Part shown: positions 7,958-15,286 of the stretch, piece by piece | Layout of the letters: each line of letters opens with the position of its first letter | How positions within the stretch are numbered: position 1 is the stretch's first letter | Origin: Allolucifera butyrica | Lineage (GTDB): Bacteria; Bacillota; Negativicutes; Sporomusales; UPPP01 | DNA: 64,000 bases | Reading direction: 5' to 3' | Assembly: GCF_900476375.1 (NCBI RefSeq) | Contig: NZ_UPPP01000053.1 | Coordinates: 62,001 to 126,000, forward strand | The notes under the pieces: generated by a model | The model's input: the letters and a program-made list of their open reading frames with translations, nothing else | Told to the model about the DNA's origin: nothing | The model's database searches: none | Made by a program: the position numbers and the translations under genes

Positions 7958-8092
7958 TTACCGGTCTTGCAGATGCTCCGGTACCTGAGGTTGATATAAC
8001 CCAGTATAACAAGCTGGTATAAGGAACATGAGCGCCATAGAAAGCATACATTTCATTAAGCTATATAAAAAGCTTCGTTTAAGATTTTTCAA
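7958..8092 (-). CDS. agrD: AgrD-like cyclic autoinducer peptide precursor
   Basis: This 44-residue frame lies between agrB and the response regulator gene. It starts at TTG 8092 with AAGGGAG about ten bases upstream, and ends 34 bases before the regulator. The N-terminus is short, basic and hydrophobic (MKNLKRSFLY, then a hydrophobic run ending MFLIP). It is followed by ACYTGLYQPQVPEHLQDR, the Cys plus YQP.VP signature of the clostridial cyclic-lactone autoinducer family. AgrB would cleave after the ring residues and join the C28 thiol to the carboxyl end; the ring CYTGL is my guess. An in-frame ATG at 8134 exists but has no ribosome-binding site. Confidence 0.85.
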   Translation of the reverse strand: MKNLKRSFLYSLMKCMLSMALMFLIPACYTGLYQPQVPEHLQDR

Positions 8093-8183
8093 CCTACGTC
8101 TTCTCCCTTCTTGCAAGTTCCAGTGCCTTAGCATCACTATGTAATTAAATCATAACCGCAATAGTTAACAACTACAAGTAACC

Positions 8184-8236
8184 TTGTCCAAAAAGTCGGT
8201 ACGCTTGTCCCAAAAGACTGTTTGTCTGTCCAAAAG
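8184..8236. promoter_or_regulatory. Three 21-bp-phased direct repeats, candidate LytTR sites
   Basis: TGTCC followed by AAAAG-type sequence begins at 8185, 8206 and 8227, exactly 21 bp apart (TTGTCCAAAAAG, TTGTCCCAAAAG, CTGTCCAAAAG). LytTR regulators bind pairs of about 9-bp direct repeats separated by 12 bp, which is the same 21-bp period. The array fills the start of the 144-base agrB-agrD gap, suggesting autoregulation of agrD and the regulator gene. Confidence 0.6.
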
Positions 8237-8887
8237 TTATAGGCAGCACTTCGCAAACAATCTATCCATAGCGGCAACAAACTGGTATCCGGCGGGCGTA
8301 ATGCTGAAAATTTGCCACCACATCCCACCGATACTTGCTAAAACCAGCCCGGAAATTAACGGCTCTTCCCCCCCGAAAAACACCCACGTGCTCACTGCGA
8401 TAGTCCAACCTGTAATAAATTGATAAGAAAGACGCCGGTACCGAGTCCGTTTCAGCGGCGAAACAATCGACTTAGCCGGCGTATCGGCGGGCGCCCATCT
8501 ATACACGGCATACAAGCCCCCTATGACAGAAAAACCAGCGAGAGCGAATAAGGAAGCTGGTGGTACCTTCCCGGCCATAGCCGACAATTGACCGATTCCC
8601 GTTAAAATAGCCGTACCGAGAACAATACAACGAAATAGCGTAGAACTGTGGGCGCCGCCGGAAACAAGCCGCAGACCGCTGGTAGTAAGCCACGCAGCCA
8701 GTACATACGGTACGAGTCCCAGCCCCCAGGCAACGCCAAACAAAAAGCCGAGACTAATTAAAATATCAAAAAAACTTTCCAGTCCGAACCGAACCGCATC
8801 GGCATCCTTGTCATCAAGCTGCAATTCTTTTTGTAAATAGCGTGATATGCCTATGGCAATTTCTTTTACCCCAGTTATTATTCTCAT
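8237..8887 (-). CDS. agrB: AgrB-like autoinducer-processing membrane protease
   Basis: This 216-residue integral membrane cysteine endopeptidase has SGGAHSSTLFRC, with the catalytic pair H80 and C87 seven residues apart as in AgrB proteins. Several hydrophobic segments surround it. It would cut the AgrD C-terminus and form the thiolactone at the cytoplasmic membrane. The start ATG 8887 has GAGGAG five bases upstream. It follows the kinase gene at 8928 by 40 bases. The stop is immediately followed by the 21-bp repeat array. Confidence 0.9.
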   Translation of the reverse strand: MRIITGVKEIAIGISRYLQKELQLDDKDADAVRFGLESFFDILISLGFLFGVAWGLGLVPYVLAAWLTTSGLRLVSGGAHSSTLFRCIVLGTAILTGIGQLSAMAGKVPPASLFALAGFSVIGGLYAVYRWAPADTPAKSIVSPLKRTRYRRLSYQFITGWTIAVSTWVFFGGEEPLISGLVLASIGGMWWQIFSITPAGYQFVAAMDRLFAKCCL

Positions 8888-8927
8888 TACATCTCCTCTA
8901 CGCTAGTCTCATAAATTTGTCTGGTTA

Positions 8928-10244
8928 TTACTCTATCGGTATTACAACTTTAAAGCATGTACCGTTATTTTCGCTTATTACCCGGACATCACCATGGTAT
9001 TTCTGTACTAGTTTTTTGATACTATAAAGTCCCATGCCCCGTCCCTCGCCTTTGGTCGAAAAGCCGGGTGTAAATATTTTAGCAACGGTCGCCGCCGGAA
9101 TGGGAGGTCCGGTATTTTTCACTTCCAAAACATAGCCGGCTAAATCTTGCCCGATAAAGACATCTACCTTTCTGTCCAGTATTGGTAATAGTTCCACCGC
9201 ATCCAGCGCATTGTCGATCAGATTGCCCAGAATCAGATTGATATCTCTTGCTTCCAGTGGCAATTGCCGCAGACTGGCTGCCACCGTAATTCGCAAATCA
9301 ACTTTGCGTGCTTCCGCCATACCAGTCTTGGTATACAATAAAGCCGTAACGCCCACATTATCGGTCTTTACCAGTTCAGAGGTAGCGGCGACCTCACTTA
9401 CACTCTTTTTTAAATAGTCCCGGGCTTCGGGAAAAGCCTGAACTCTCAACAATCCATAAACCACCTGCAGTTCATGATTAAAATCATGGCGCTGTATACG
9501 TACCGTATGTAATAATTCTTCCACGTGACGCAAAGTATCCAACTGCGCCTTGGACCCAATGTCCTTTTTAAAAAGAATAGCAAATTGTCGGATAACAATC
9601 ACACTAATAATTGGTAATATGACATTTACTATAAGAAAATAAAAATAGAAATAAATTGGCAAAAAAAATTCTTTATATTGTAGAAAATAGCGCCAGCAAA
9701 AAATAGCCAGTAACAAACTCTGTATGAATAACAGGCCCGCAACTAAAAGAAATCGATTACTACCTAGGCTCTCCCATTCGTCAGCCACTTGAATATTAAA
9801 ACGACGAAGTAAGAATGTAACTAGTACGGTAAACGTGAATTTTATATAAAGATAAGGTATCTCCATTAACCAGTTATTAGGGCTTATAACAGAGATAGGC
9901 GATACAGCAGCAAATAAAGCTGTAGATAATGTTTCAATACTAGTATAAATACTAAATCCTAGTAAAATAGCTAAAAAACTGCTTTTATATGAAATTTGCA
10001 TAGTCCACTTTAAAATTGCAGCGAAAACCATTAATTCTAGTATAGTATGTACACCAAAAGGGATAGCAATCAGCTTACCAACAACTAGAAATAAAAAGAC
10101 ATCAAAAATACTTTGTAAATATCCAATCCGTAGAATTTGTCTAAAATTCGGATTAAGGCCTAGCAGTGATAAACTCAACCATGCAAGTACCATAACCTCC
10201 GGAAAGGAAACAAAAAGAATCATTGCCAAATTAAGTTCAGGCAC
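8928..10244 (-). CDS. AgrC-like sensor histidine kinase 1
   Basis: This 438-residue protein has an N-terminal polytopic sensor (about residues 1-225, six or seven hydrophobic segments), then a dimerisation helix with phospho-acceptor motif QRHDFNHELQ and an ATPase domain with N-box LGNLIDNALDAVE and G-box GRGMGLYSI. It would bind the autoinducer and phosphorylate the LytTR regulator. The start is GTG 10244 behind GGAGG. It is paralogous over its full length to the kinase encoded next to it (10325-11707). The motif order is standard and no residue is missing. Confidence 0.9.
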   Translation of the reverse strand: MPELNLAMILFVSFPEVMVLAWLSLSLLGLNPNFRQILRIGYLQSIFDVFLFLVVGKLIAIPFGVHTILELMVFAAILKWTMQISYKSSFLAILLGFSIYTSIETLSTALFAAVSPISVISPNNWLMEIPYLYIKFTFTVLVTFLLRRFNIQVADEWESLGSNRFLLVAGLLFIQSLLLAIFCWRYFLQYKEFFLPIYFYFYFLIVNVILPIISVIVIRQFAILFKKDIGSKAQLDTLRHVEELLHTVRIQRHDFNHELQVVYGLLRVQAFPEARDYLKKSVSEVAATSELVKTDNVGVTALLYTKTGMAEARKVDLRITVAASLRQLPLEARDINLILGNLIDNALDAVELLPILDRKVDVFIGQDLAGYVLEVKNTGPPIPAATVAKIFTPGFSTKGEGRGMGLYSIKKLVQKYHGDVRVISENNGTCFKVVIPIE

Positions 10245-10324
10245 TGTTCCTCCCTCCTAAATCGCTTATTACCCTATATTGATCGTTGTCAAATAAATCA
10301 TCGTAGGCAAATATCCATCATTAT

Positions 10325-11707
10325 TTAACACAGCCACTTTTTTCGCCATTCTTCCAATTTATTAGTTGTTTTAACTTTTTGTAACTCAGTTTTTTCATCT
10401 GGAATAAGAACACGGAAGGAAGTACCGTGGCAATCACTCATCACTTTAATATCACCGCAATATTTTTGTACTAGCTTTTGAATACTATAAAGCCCCATAC
10501 CACGGTCTTGCCCTTTGGTTGAAAATCCTGGCGTAAAGATTTGATTGATTAAATCCGGCGAGATGGGCGGGCCGTCATTTTTCACCTCTAGCACATAACC
10601 GTCTAACTCTTGCCCAATAAAAACTTCTACCTTTCTGTCTGGTACCGGTAGTAGTTCTACTGCGTCCAGGGCATTGTCGATCAAGTTGCCCAGGACCAGA
10701 TTAACATCCCTTATTTCCATGGAAAACTTTTGCAGGCTTATTTCCACCGTTATATGCAAAGAAATCTTGCGGGCTTCCGCCAAACCGGTTTTAGTGTATA
10801 GCAGAGCCGTAACGCCCATATTATCAGTTTTCGCTAATTCCGAAGTAGCCGCCACTTCGGTTACACTTTTTTCCAAATAATCCTGTGCCTCTTGAAACGC
10901 CTCCACTTCCAGTAAACCGTAGACTACCTGCAGTTCATGGCTGAAATTGTGGCGCTGTGCCCGCATGGTAAACAATAATTCTTCTACATGACGGAGAGTC
11001 TCTAACTGCTCTTTGGCCTCTATTTCACTTCTCACAAGTATAACAAATTGACGGATAACAATGATAGTAATAATGGGCAAAATAATATTGACTATAGCAA
11101 AATAAAACTGAAAATAGCCAGGCGAGAAAAACTCCGTATGGTAAAGAAAATAACGCCAACAAAAAAGAGCAATTACTAAACTTTGAGTAAACAACAATCC
11201 TGCCAACCAAAGAAAGCGATTACTCCCAATTACGTCCCATCCATCCATTATTCGAATATTAAAACGACGGACCAAATAGATAATCGATACGATAACCATA
11301 ACAGTAGAGATAAAATATGTCATACGTACCCACCAATTACCTAAATCGACCGTAATAGAATATCCTGTAACCAATGTAAATAAAGGTGATACTAAAGCTT
11401 GGATACAGATATAGCTGCTAATTCCCAATAAAACAGCCAAACAACTGCTTTTATACGAGATTCGCGCGAAGCGGTATATTATTGTAGAAAAGGCAACTTG
11501 TATTACAGTATGTACGCCGAAAGGAATAGAAATCACCCGGCCGACTCCCAGAAAAAGAAATACATCAAAAACAGTCTGTAAGCATCCGATCAGCAAAATC
11601 TGGCGAAAACTCGGTTTAAGACCCAGCAGGGATAACCCCAGCCAGGCGACAACCATCGCTTCGGGAAAAGAATTGAAGAGGATGATCGGAAATGTAATTT
11701 CTGGCAC
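10325..11707 (-). CDS. AgrC-like sensor histidine kinase 2
   Basis: This 460-residue paralogue of the neighbouring kinase has the same polytopic sensor and ATPase domain (LGNLIDNALDAVE, DRGMGLYSI). It differs at the phospho-acceptor motif, which reads QRHNFSHELQ instead of QRHDFNHELQ: the histidine stays, but the usual acidic D and the N are replaced. It also has a basic C-terminal tail of about 20 residues. The start is GTG 11707 behind GGAAGGG. It is the first gene after the cyclic-di-GMP riboswitch. It may be a modulator or a receptor for a variant peptide. Confidence 0.9.
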   Translation of the reverse strand: MPEITFPIILFNSFPEAMVVAWLGLSLLGLKPSFRQILLIGCLQTVFDVFLFLGVGRVISIPFGVHTVIQVAFSTIIYRFARISYKSSCLAVLLGISSYICIQALVSPLFTLVTGYSITVDLGNWWVRMTYFISTVMVIVSIIYLVRRFNIRIMDGWDVIGSNRFLWLAGLLFTQSLVIALFCWRYFLYHTEFFSPGYFQFYFAIVNIILPIITIIVIRQFVILVRSEIEAKEQLETLRHVEELLFTMRAQRHNFSHELQVVYGLLEVEAFQEAQDYLEKSVTEVAATSELAKTDNMGVTALLYTKTGLAEARKISLHITVEISLQKFSMEIRDVNLVLGNLIDNALDAVELLPVPDRKVEVFIGQELDGYVLEVKNDGPPISPDLINQIFTPGFSTKGQDRGMGLYSIQKLVQKYCGDIKVMSDCHGTSFRVLIPDEKTELQKVKTTNKLEEWRKKWLC

Positions 11708-11940
11708 TTTGCTATCCCTTCCTTAAGCATAACAAAAATTTTTATGCGCAAAATAAAAGACCGAAGATATTGATAATTCATTTAACTACAATAAATCCCC
11801 ACAAGAAATCAGCCGAGGTATAAAAAAATTTCCTTATTTTTGTTTTTCTTTTTCGTTTTAGTTCTCGAAAACCTTTAAAATCAATAAAAAATTAATTAAA
11901 CGTTTACAGAAAATCATATCCCTGTCAACGAAAACTATCA

Positions 11941-11978
11941 AAAAATAAAAAAGCAAGATACATAATCTCACTTTTTTA
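11941..11978 (-). terminator. Terminator following the riboswitch aptamer
   Basis: On the minus strand AAGTGAGAT pairs with ATCTTGCTT (two G-T pairs) around TATGT, then a run of T with one A. It stands about 230 bases before the first kinase gene, so it can gate the whole agr operon. Confidence 0.7.
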
Positions 11979-12062
11979 ATTTGCAACCTGGCAATCTTAG
12001 GTTTAAAAACCCTTTAGACCCACGGCTTTGCGTCCCCACCTTTCGATGGGTTTGCCTCCCTA
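11979..12062 (-). ncRNA. Cyclic-di-GMP-I (GEMM-I) riboswitch
   Basis: On the minus strand the order GGCAAACC, CGAAAGG, GGGACGCAAAGCC, GGGTCTAA and later GCCAGGTTGC is the conserved core of class I cyclic-di-GMP riboswitches, including the GAAA tetraloop and the ACGCAAAGCC ligand-binding segment. A consensus promoter sits directly upstream and a terminator directly downstream. The next gene on this strand is the first agr kinase. Whether ligand turns the operon on or off cannot be settled by eye. Confidence 0.9.
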
Positions 12063-12071
12063 TTTGACTAA

Positions 12072-12100
12072 ATTGTACATCTTTTGTCAAATCATGTCAA
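12072..12100 (-). promoter_or_regulatory. Sigma-A promoter of the riboswitch-agr transcript
   Basis: On the minus strand TTGACA (12100-12095), a 17-base spacer and TACAAT (12077-12072). Transcription would begin just before the aptamer, near 12065. Confidence 0.85.
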
Positions 12101-12153
12101 TGAAGAATTCAATTTTATGTATCTTAATTATATACTAGAAATACTAGTATGTG

Positions 12154-13089
12154 TTAGAATTTTTTCGTTATACTGAGACTGATTGACCGGGAATTCCAAT
12201 CCGCTTCATTTAGCTGGGTCTCAGCGGATGTTCCGTCAGCCAGATATGCCCTAAAGATTCCCGTGTCCGTATTAAAGCGGGAAAAACTAACCTTCGTTTG
12301 CAGCGTCCAATCCCGGTCCATCTTATACTTTACTCCCATCGTCAACACGGTACCGGAACCGTCGGCAATTTGTTCAAAACTCTTGGGGTGCGCCAAAGCA
12401 GGTTGCAAATTCCAGTTGCATTCACCATGATATTCAGCAAAGTGATATTCTAACCGGGTAAACCAATTCAGCTTCTTGTTGGCTTGATGCTCAATATCAA
12501 TTCCAAAATAGGGTCCGTTCCAACGGGCATTATAGGTACTGTTTAGACCGTCGAAGGGTCCCAGAGGCTGGGTCTGATAAACACCGTCCGAATAGATTTG
12601 ATTGCCGTCTGTCATTACCATATATTGTTTATTGACGGCATACCCGGCAATAAGAGCGATTTTACTTTTTTCTTGTTTATCGATATAGTAGCCATAGCCA
12701 AGGGTGACGTCAACTACATGTCCGTTACCACTGTTGCTAATAGATCGCGAGTACATTCCCGTCCGGTTATCACCCGCATAATCGGAATCCTCACTCTGCC
12801 CGCTGTAGATCCAGCCATAACCGGCGCTTCCCTCCCAAAAGCTGTTATTATCAATATCATTCCGCCACTTCAATTTCGCTTCTTTAATTCTCAGATTGGT
12901 CCATTTTAATTCGGACTGTATATTGGGATTTTCGCCGTTCGTATCGCCGGCAAAGTTCCAGCTTGCGTCATCCTTGCGAGTCCCAATCGAAAAATCGTAG
13001 GTCGCCGCCGCGAGGACGATGGGAATGCTTCCTGTGAACAATAATAAAAACAATAATAAACAAAAGATCTTCTTACTCAAACGACTCAC
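12154..13089 (-). CDS. Outer-membrane beta-barrel protein
   Basis: This protein of about 311 residues has a signal peptide (KKIFCLLLFLLLFTGSIPIV, cleavage probably near VLAAA) and then alternating aromatic/polar strands (GYGYYIDK, NWFTRLEYHFAEYHG, WTLQTKVSFSRF). It ends SLSITKKF, with the C-terminal Phe typical of BAM-assembled barrels. I recall similar proteins being annotated as Protochlamydia-type or omptin-like outer-membrane proteins, but the subfamily is uncertain. The start may be GTG 13089 or, with better ribosome-binding spacing (GAGGTGAG), TTG 13080. It shows the cell has an outer membrane. It stands alone. Confidence 0.75.
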   Translation of the reverse strand: MSRLSKKIFCLLLFLLLFTGSIPIVLAAATYDFSIGTRKDDASWNFAGDTNGENPNIQSELKWTNLRIKEAKLKWRNDIDNNSFWEGSAGYGWIYSGQSEDSDYAGDNRTGMYSRSISNSGNGHVVDVTLGYGYYIDKQEKSKIALIAGYAVNKQYMVMTDGNQIYSDGVYQTQPLGPFDGLNSTYNARWNGPYFGIDIEHQANKKLNWFTRLEYHFAEYHGECNWNLQPALAHPKSFEQIADGSGTVLTMGVKYKMDRDWTLQTKVSFSRFNTDTGIFRAYLADGTSAETQLNEADWNSRSISLSITKKF

Positions 13090-13322
13090 CTCATTAAATG
13101 TAAATATTTGTAAATTAATTAAATACTTCTAGCCAGCTCGCTAATCACCTCCCATATTTTTCCAATGACCATCATTTACCAGAAATATGTCACTTTAAAT
13201 TTATAACAATATTATATTTTATAATAATTTGATGATCATTTTTTGTAAAAATTCAGTTTCTTTTTATCACAAATTTTCCGGTATTGCCATAGTTATTGTC
13301 TCAAAAGGTATTTTTCCGGCAT

Positions 13323-13367
13323 AAAAAGGGTCCTGAACCATATCCGGCATGGTTCAGGACCCTTTTT
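13323..13367 (-). terminator. Strong bidirectional-looking terminator
   Basis: A perfect 19-bp stem (13323-13341 with 13349-13367), seven-base loop and T run on either strand. It lies 11 bases after the LysR gene stop. Confidence 0.9.
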
Positions 13368-13378
13368 CGTCATCTTTA

Positions 13379-14281
13379 TTAAATTATGCTTATACCGTTT
13401 CCCAGCCGCGCCAGAGTCAGTTCAATGAAGGTCCGCAATGCCGGGGAAAGCCATTTTTCCTTGTGATAAATAAGCTGCGCTTTAATGGCGAACGGCGGAC
13501 CGGCCCAGACCAAGGCGGCCAGTTGCCCGTTTTTTAACTCTTGCTCCACCGTTACTCGCGGCAAGAAACCGATCCCCCAACCGTCACCGACAAAGCGTTT
13601 AATTACTTCGTTGCTGCTTACTCCCAGAACGGAAGACGGCTTAGCGCCGGCCTGCGCCAAAATACTTTCAAATACCCGGCGGTAACTGCACCCTAAATCC
13701 GTCAGGATGAGGGCCTGGCCATGGATATCCTGAGGCCCTACCCGTTTCTGCCGGGTCAGGGGATGGTCCGGCGAAGCAATCACCGCCATCGGCTCTTCAA
13801 ACAGCACATGGGTAACCAAATCCGCTTCTTCGCAGGGAACATCCAGGAAGAAAACAATATCGACCGTATTTTTCCGCAAATGGGTGCGATAATCACTGCA
13901 GATATCGAAGCGGAGGCTGATTTCCACCTTGGGGCAGCGGGCCCGGAAAGCCTGAAAGAGCTCCGGCAGCCGGTAGGTGCAGAGTGATTCCGCCGTACCG
14001 ATTGTCAGTGTTCCTTTCGGGACCGTCGAATTAGCGACCAAATCCTTGGCCTCATTGGCTAACGCCAAAATTTGAGCGGCATAGGCACATAGATTTTCTC
14101 CGTCTTTCGTTAATTTGATCTGCCTGCCCAAGCGTTCAAACAGCATGGTGCCCAATTCTTCTTCCAGCGTTTGAATCTGACTGGTAACGGTGGACTGGGC
14201 ATAGCCGAGGTCTTGCGCGGCTTTTGTAAAGCTGGCCTGCTTGGCAATGGTAAGAAACGTTTGCAGTTGCCGGAGTTCCAT
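13379..14281 (-). CDS. LysR family transcriptional regulator
   Basis: This 300-residue regulator has an N-terminal winged helix-turn-helix (MELRQLQTFLTIAKQASFTK, ALGYAQSTVTSQI-like region) and a periplasmic-binding-like effector domain with conserved GTLTIGTAESLC at about residue 90. I chose ATG 14281 (MELRQL) because GGGGAG lies six bases upstream; the frame also opens at 14299. It is divergent from the Fe-S protein gene at 14421, with an ATTGA/TCAAT dyad between them, so it probably regulates that gene and itself. Confidence 0.88.
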   Translation of the reverse strand: MELRQLQTFLTIAKQASFTKAAQDLGYAQSTVTSQIQTLEEELGTMLFERLGRQIKLTKDGENLCAYAAQILALANEAKDLVANSTVPKGTLTIGTAESLCTYRLPELFQAFRARCPKVEISLRFDICSDYRTHLRKNTVDIVFFLDVPCEEADLVTHVLFEEPMAVIASPDHPLTRQKRVGPQDIHGQALILTDLGCSYRRVFESILAQAGAKPSSVLGVSSNEVIKRFVGDGWGIGFLPRVTVEQELKNGQLAALVWAGPPFAIKAQLIYHKEKWLSPALRTFIELTLARLGNGISII

Positions 14282-14314
14282 TTCCCTCTCCCCATTCATC
14301 GGTTTGGCCGAATC

Positions 14315-14334
14315 ATTGAATCGTTATTATCAAT
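14315..14334. promoter_or_regulatory. Candidate LysR operator
   Basis: ATTGA, ten bases, TCAAT: an interrupted dyad of the T-N11-A class that LysR proteins bind, centred in the divergent gap between the lysR-type gene and the Fe-S gene. Confidence 0.45.
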
Positions 14335-14420
14335 TTTACCTATTAATAAGTCTATGATAGTATAACTTTTAACAGAGGTCCAGCAGAAAGTGAACCGGCC
14401 TCAATAAGGAGGGATTGTCA

Positions 14421-15128
14421 GTGAAACAAGTTAATGCCGCTGAAATAAAGCGGCGTATCCGGGAACTGGGTGCGGATTTATGCGGCATCGCGCCGGTAGA
14501 ACGCTTCGCCGATGCGCCGGCGGGCTTTCATCCCAACGAGGTGCTCATAGGCTGTCAAAGTGTAATTGTCTTCGCGGCGCGGTTTCCCGCCACGACTTTG
14601 TCGGCTTCCTCGCCGGCCGCCTATACCTTTGTCCGGAACCGGCTGGTTGACAAAGTCGACGCCATTTCCTTTCAAATCGCCGTGGAGTTGGAAGACCTGT
14701 CCGGGAAGGCAATCCCTGTTCCGTCTTCCGGCCCCTATGATTACTGGGACAGCGACAGACGGCACGGACAGGGCATTCTTTCCTTAAAACACGCCGCCGT
14801 CCGGGCGGGCCTGGGGCAAATGGGAAAAAACACCCTGCTCATCAATGACCGCTGGGGCAATTTAATCTGGTTGAGTGCCGTCCTAACCAATGCCGGACTG
14901 GAACCCGACCCGGTTGCCTCCTATCAGGCTTGCGCCCCGGACTGCCGGCTTTGTTTAGATGCCTGCCCGGCCGGCGCTTTGGACGGAAAGACCATCGAAC
15001 AGCGCAAGTGCCGCAGCATTTGCGGTAAATCTACTGAGGGCGGCGGCTTCGTTTATGCCTGCAATGTATGCCGAAAAGTCTGTCCTCAGTACCGGGGATT
15101 TTCTCAGCCCCAACTGAATAGAATTTAG
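14421..15128 (+). CDS. 4Fe-4S protein related to epoxyqueuosine reductase
   Basis: This 235-residue protein has QueG-like features: GADLCGIAPVERFADAP at the N-terminus, LSLKHAAVRAGLGQMGKNTL in the middle, and two ferredoxin-type cysteine groups (CRLCLDACPAGAL and CNVCRKVCPQ). QueG proper is nearly 400 residues, so this is the short uncharacterised branch, often annotated as an iron-sulfur protein. Its reaction is unknown. The start is GTG 14421 with AAGGAGGG seven bases upstream (TTG 14415 lies too close). It is divergent from the LysR gene. Confidence 0.75.
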   Translation: MKQVNAAEIKRRIRELGADLCGIAPVERFADAPAGFHPNEVLIGCQSVIVFAARFPATTLSASSPAAYTFVRNRLVDKVDAISFQIAVELEDLSGKAIPVPSSGPYDYWDSDRRHGQGILSLKHAAVRAGLGQMGKNTLLINDRWGNLIWLSAVLTNAGLEPDPVASYQACAPDCRLCLDACPAGALDGKTIEQRKCRSICGKSTEGGGFVYACNVCRKVCPQYRGFSQPQLNRI

Positions 15129-15167
15129 TTGAACATAAACCGCCTCTTAAAACTATAAATTGTAATA

Positions 15168-15203
15168 ACAGGACGCTGGATACGGCAGCGTCCTGTTTTG
15201 TTT
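15168..15203 (+). terminator. Terminator after the Fe-S protein gene
   Basis: ACAGGACGCT (15168-15177) pairs with AGCGTCCTGT (15187-15196), followed by a T-rich tract. Confidence 0.85.
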
Positions 15204-15286
15204 TATAAATTCTCCCTAACCATACATAAAAAATCCCTAATTTCGAATGCTAAATAATGGAATTCGCAAAGACAGGGGAAAGTACC

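Noticed and set aside
8137-8328. A 63-codon minus-strand frame overlapping the end of agrB
   Set aside because: Out of frame with agrB, no ribosome-binding site, and it runs through the 21-bp repeat array.
11590-11781. A 63-codon minus-strand frame at the start of the second kinase gene
   Set aside because: Shadow of the kinase gene; the kinase frame has the expected motifs and its own ribosome-binding site.
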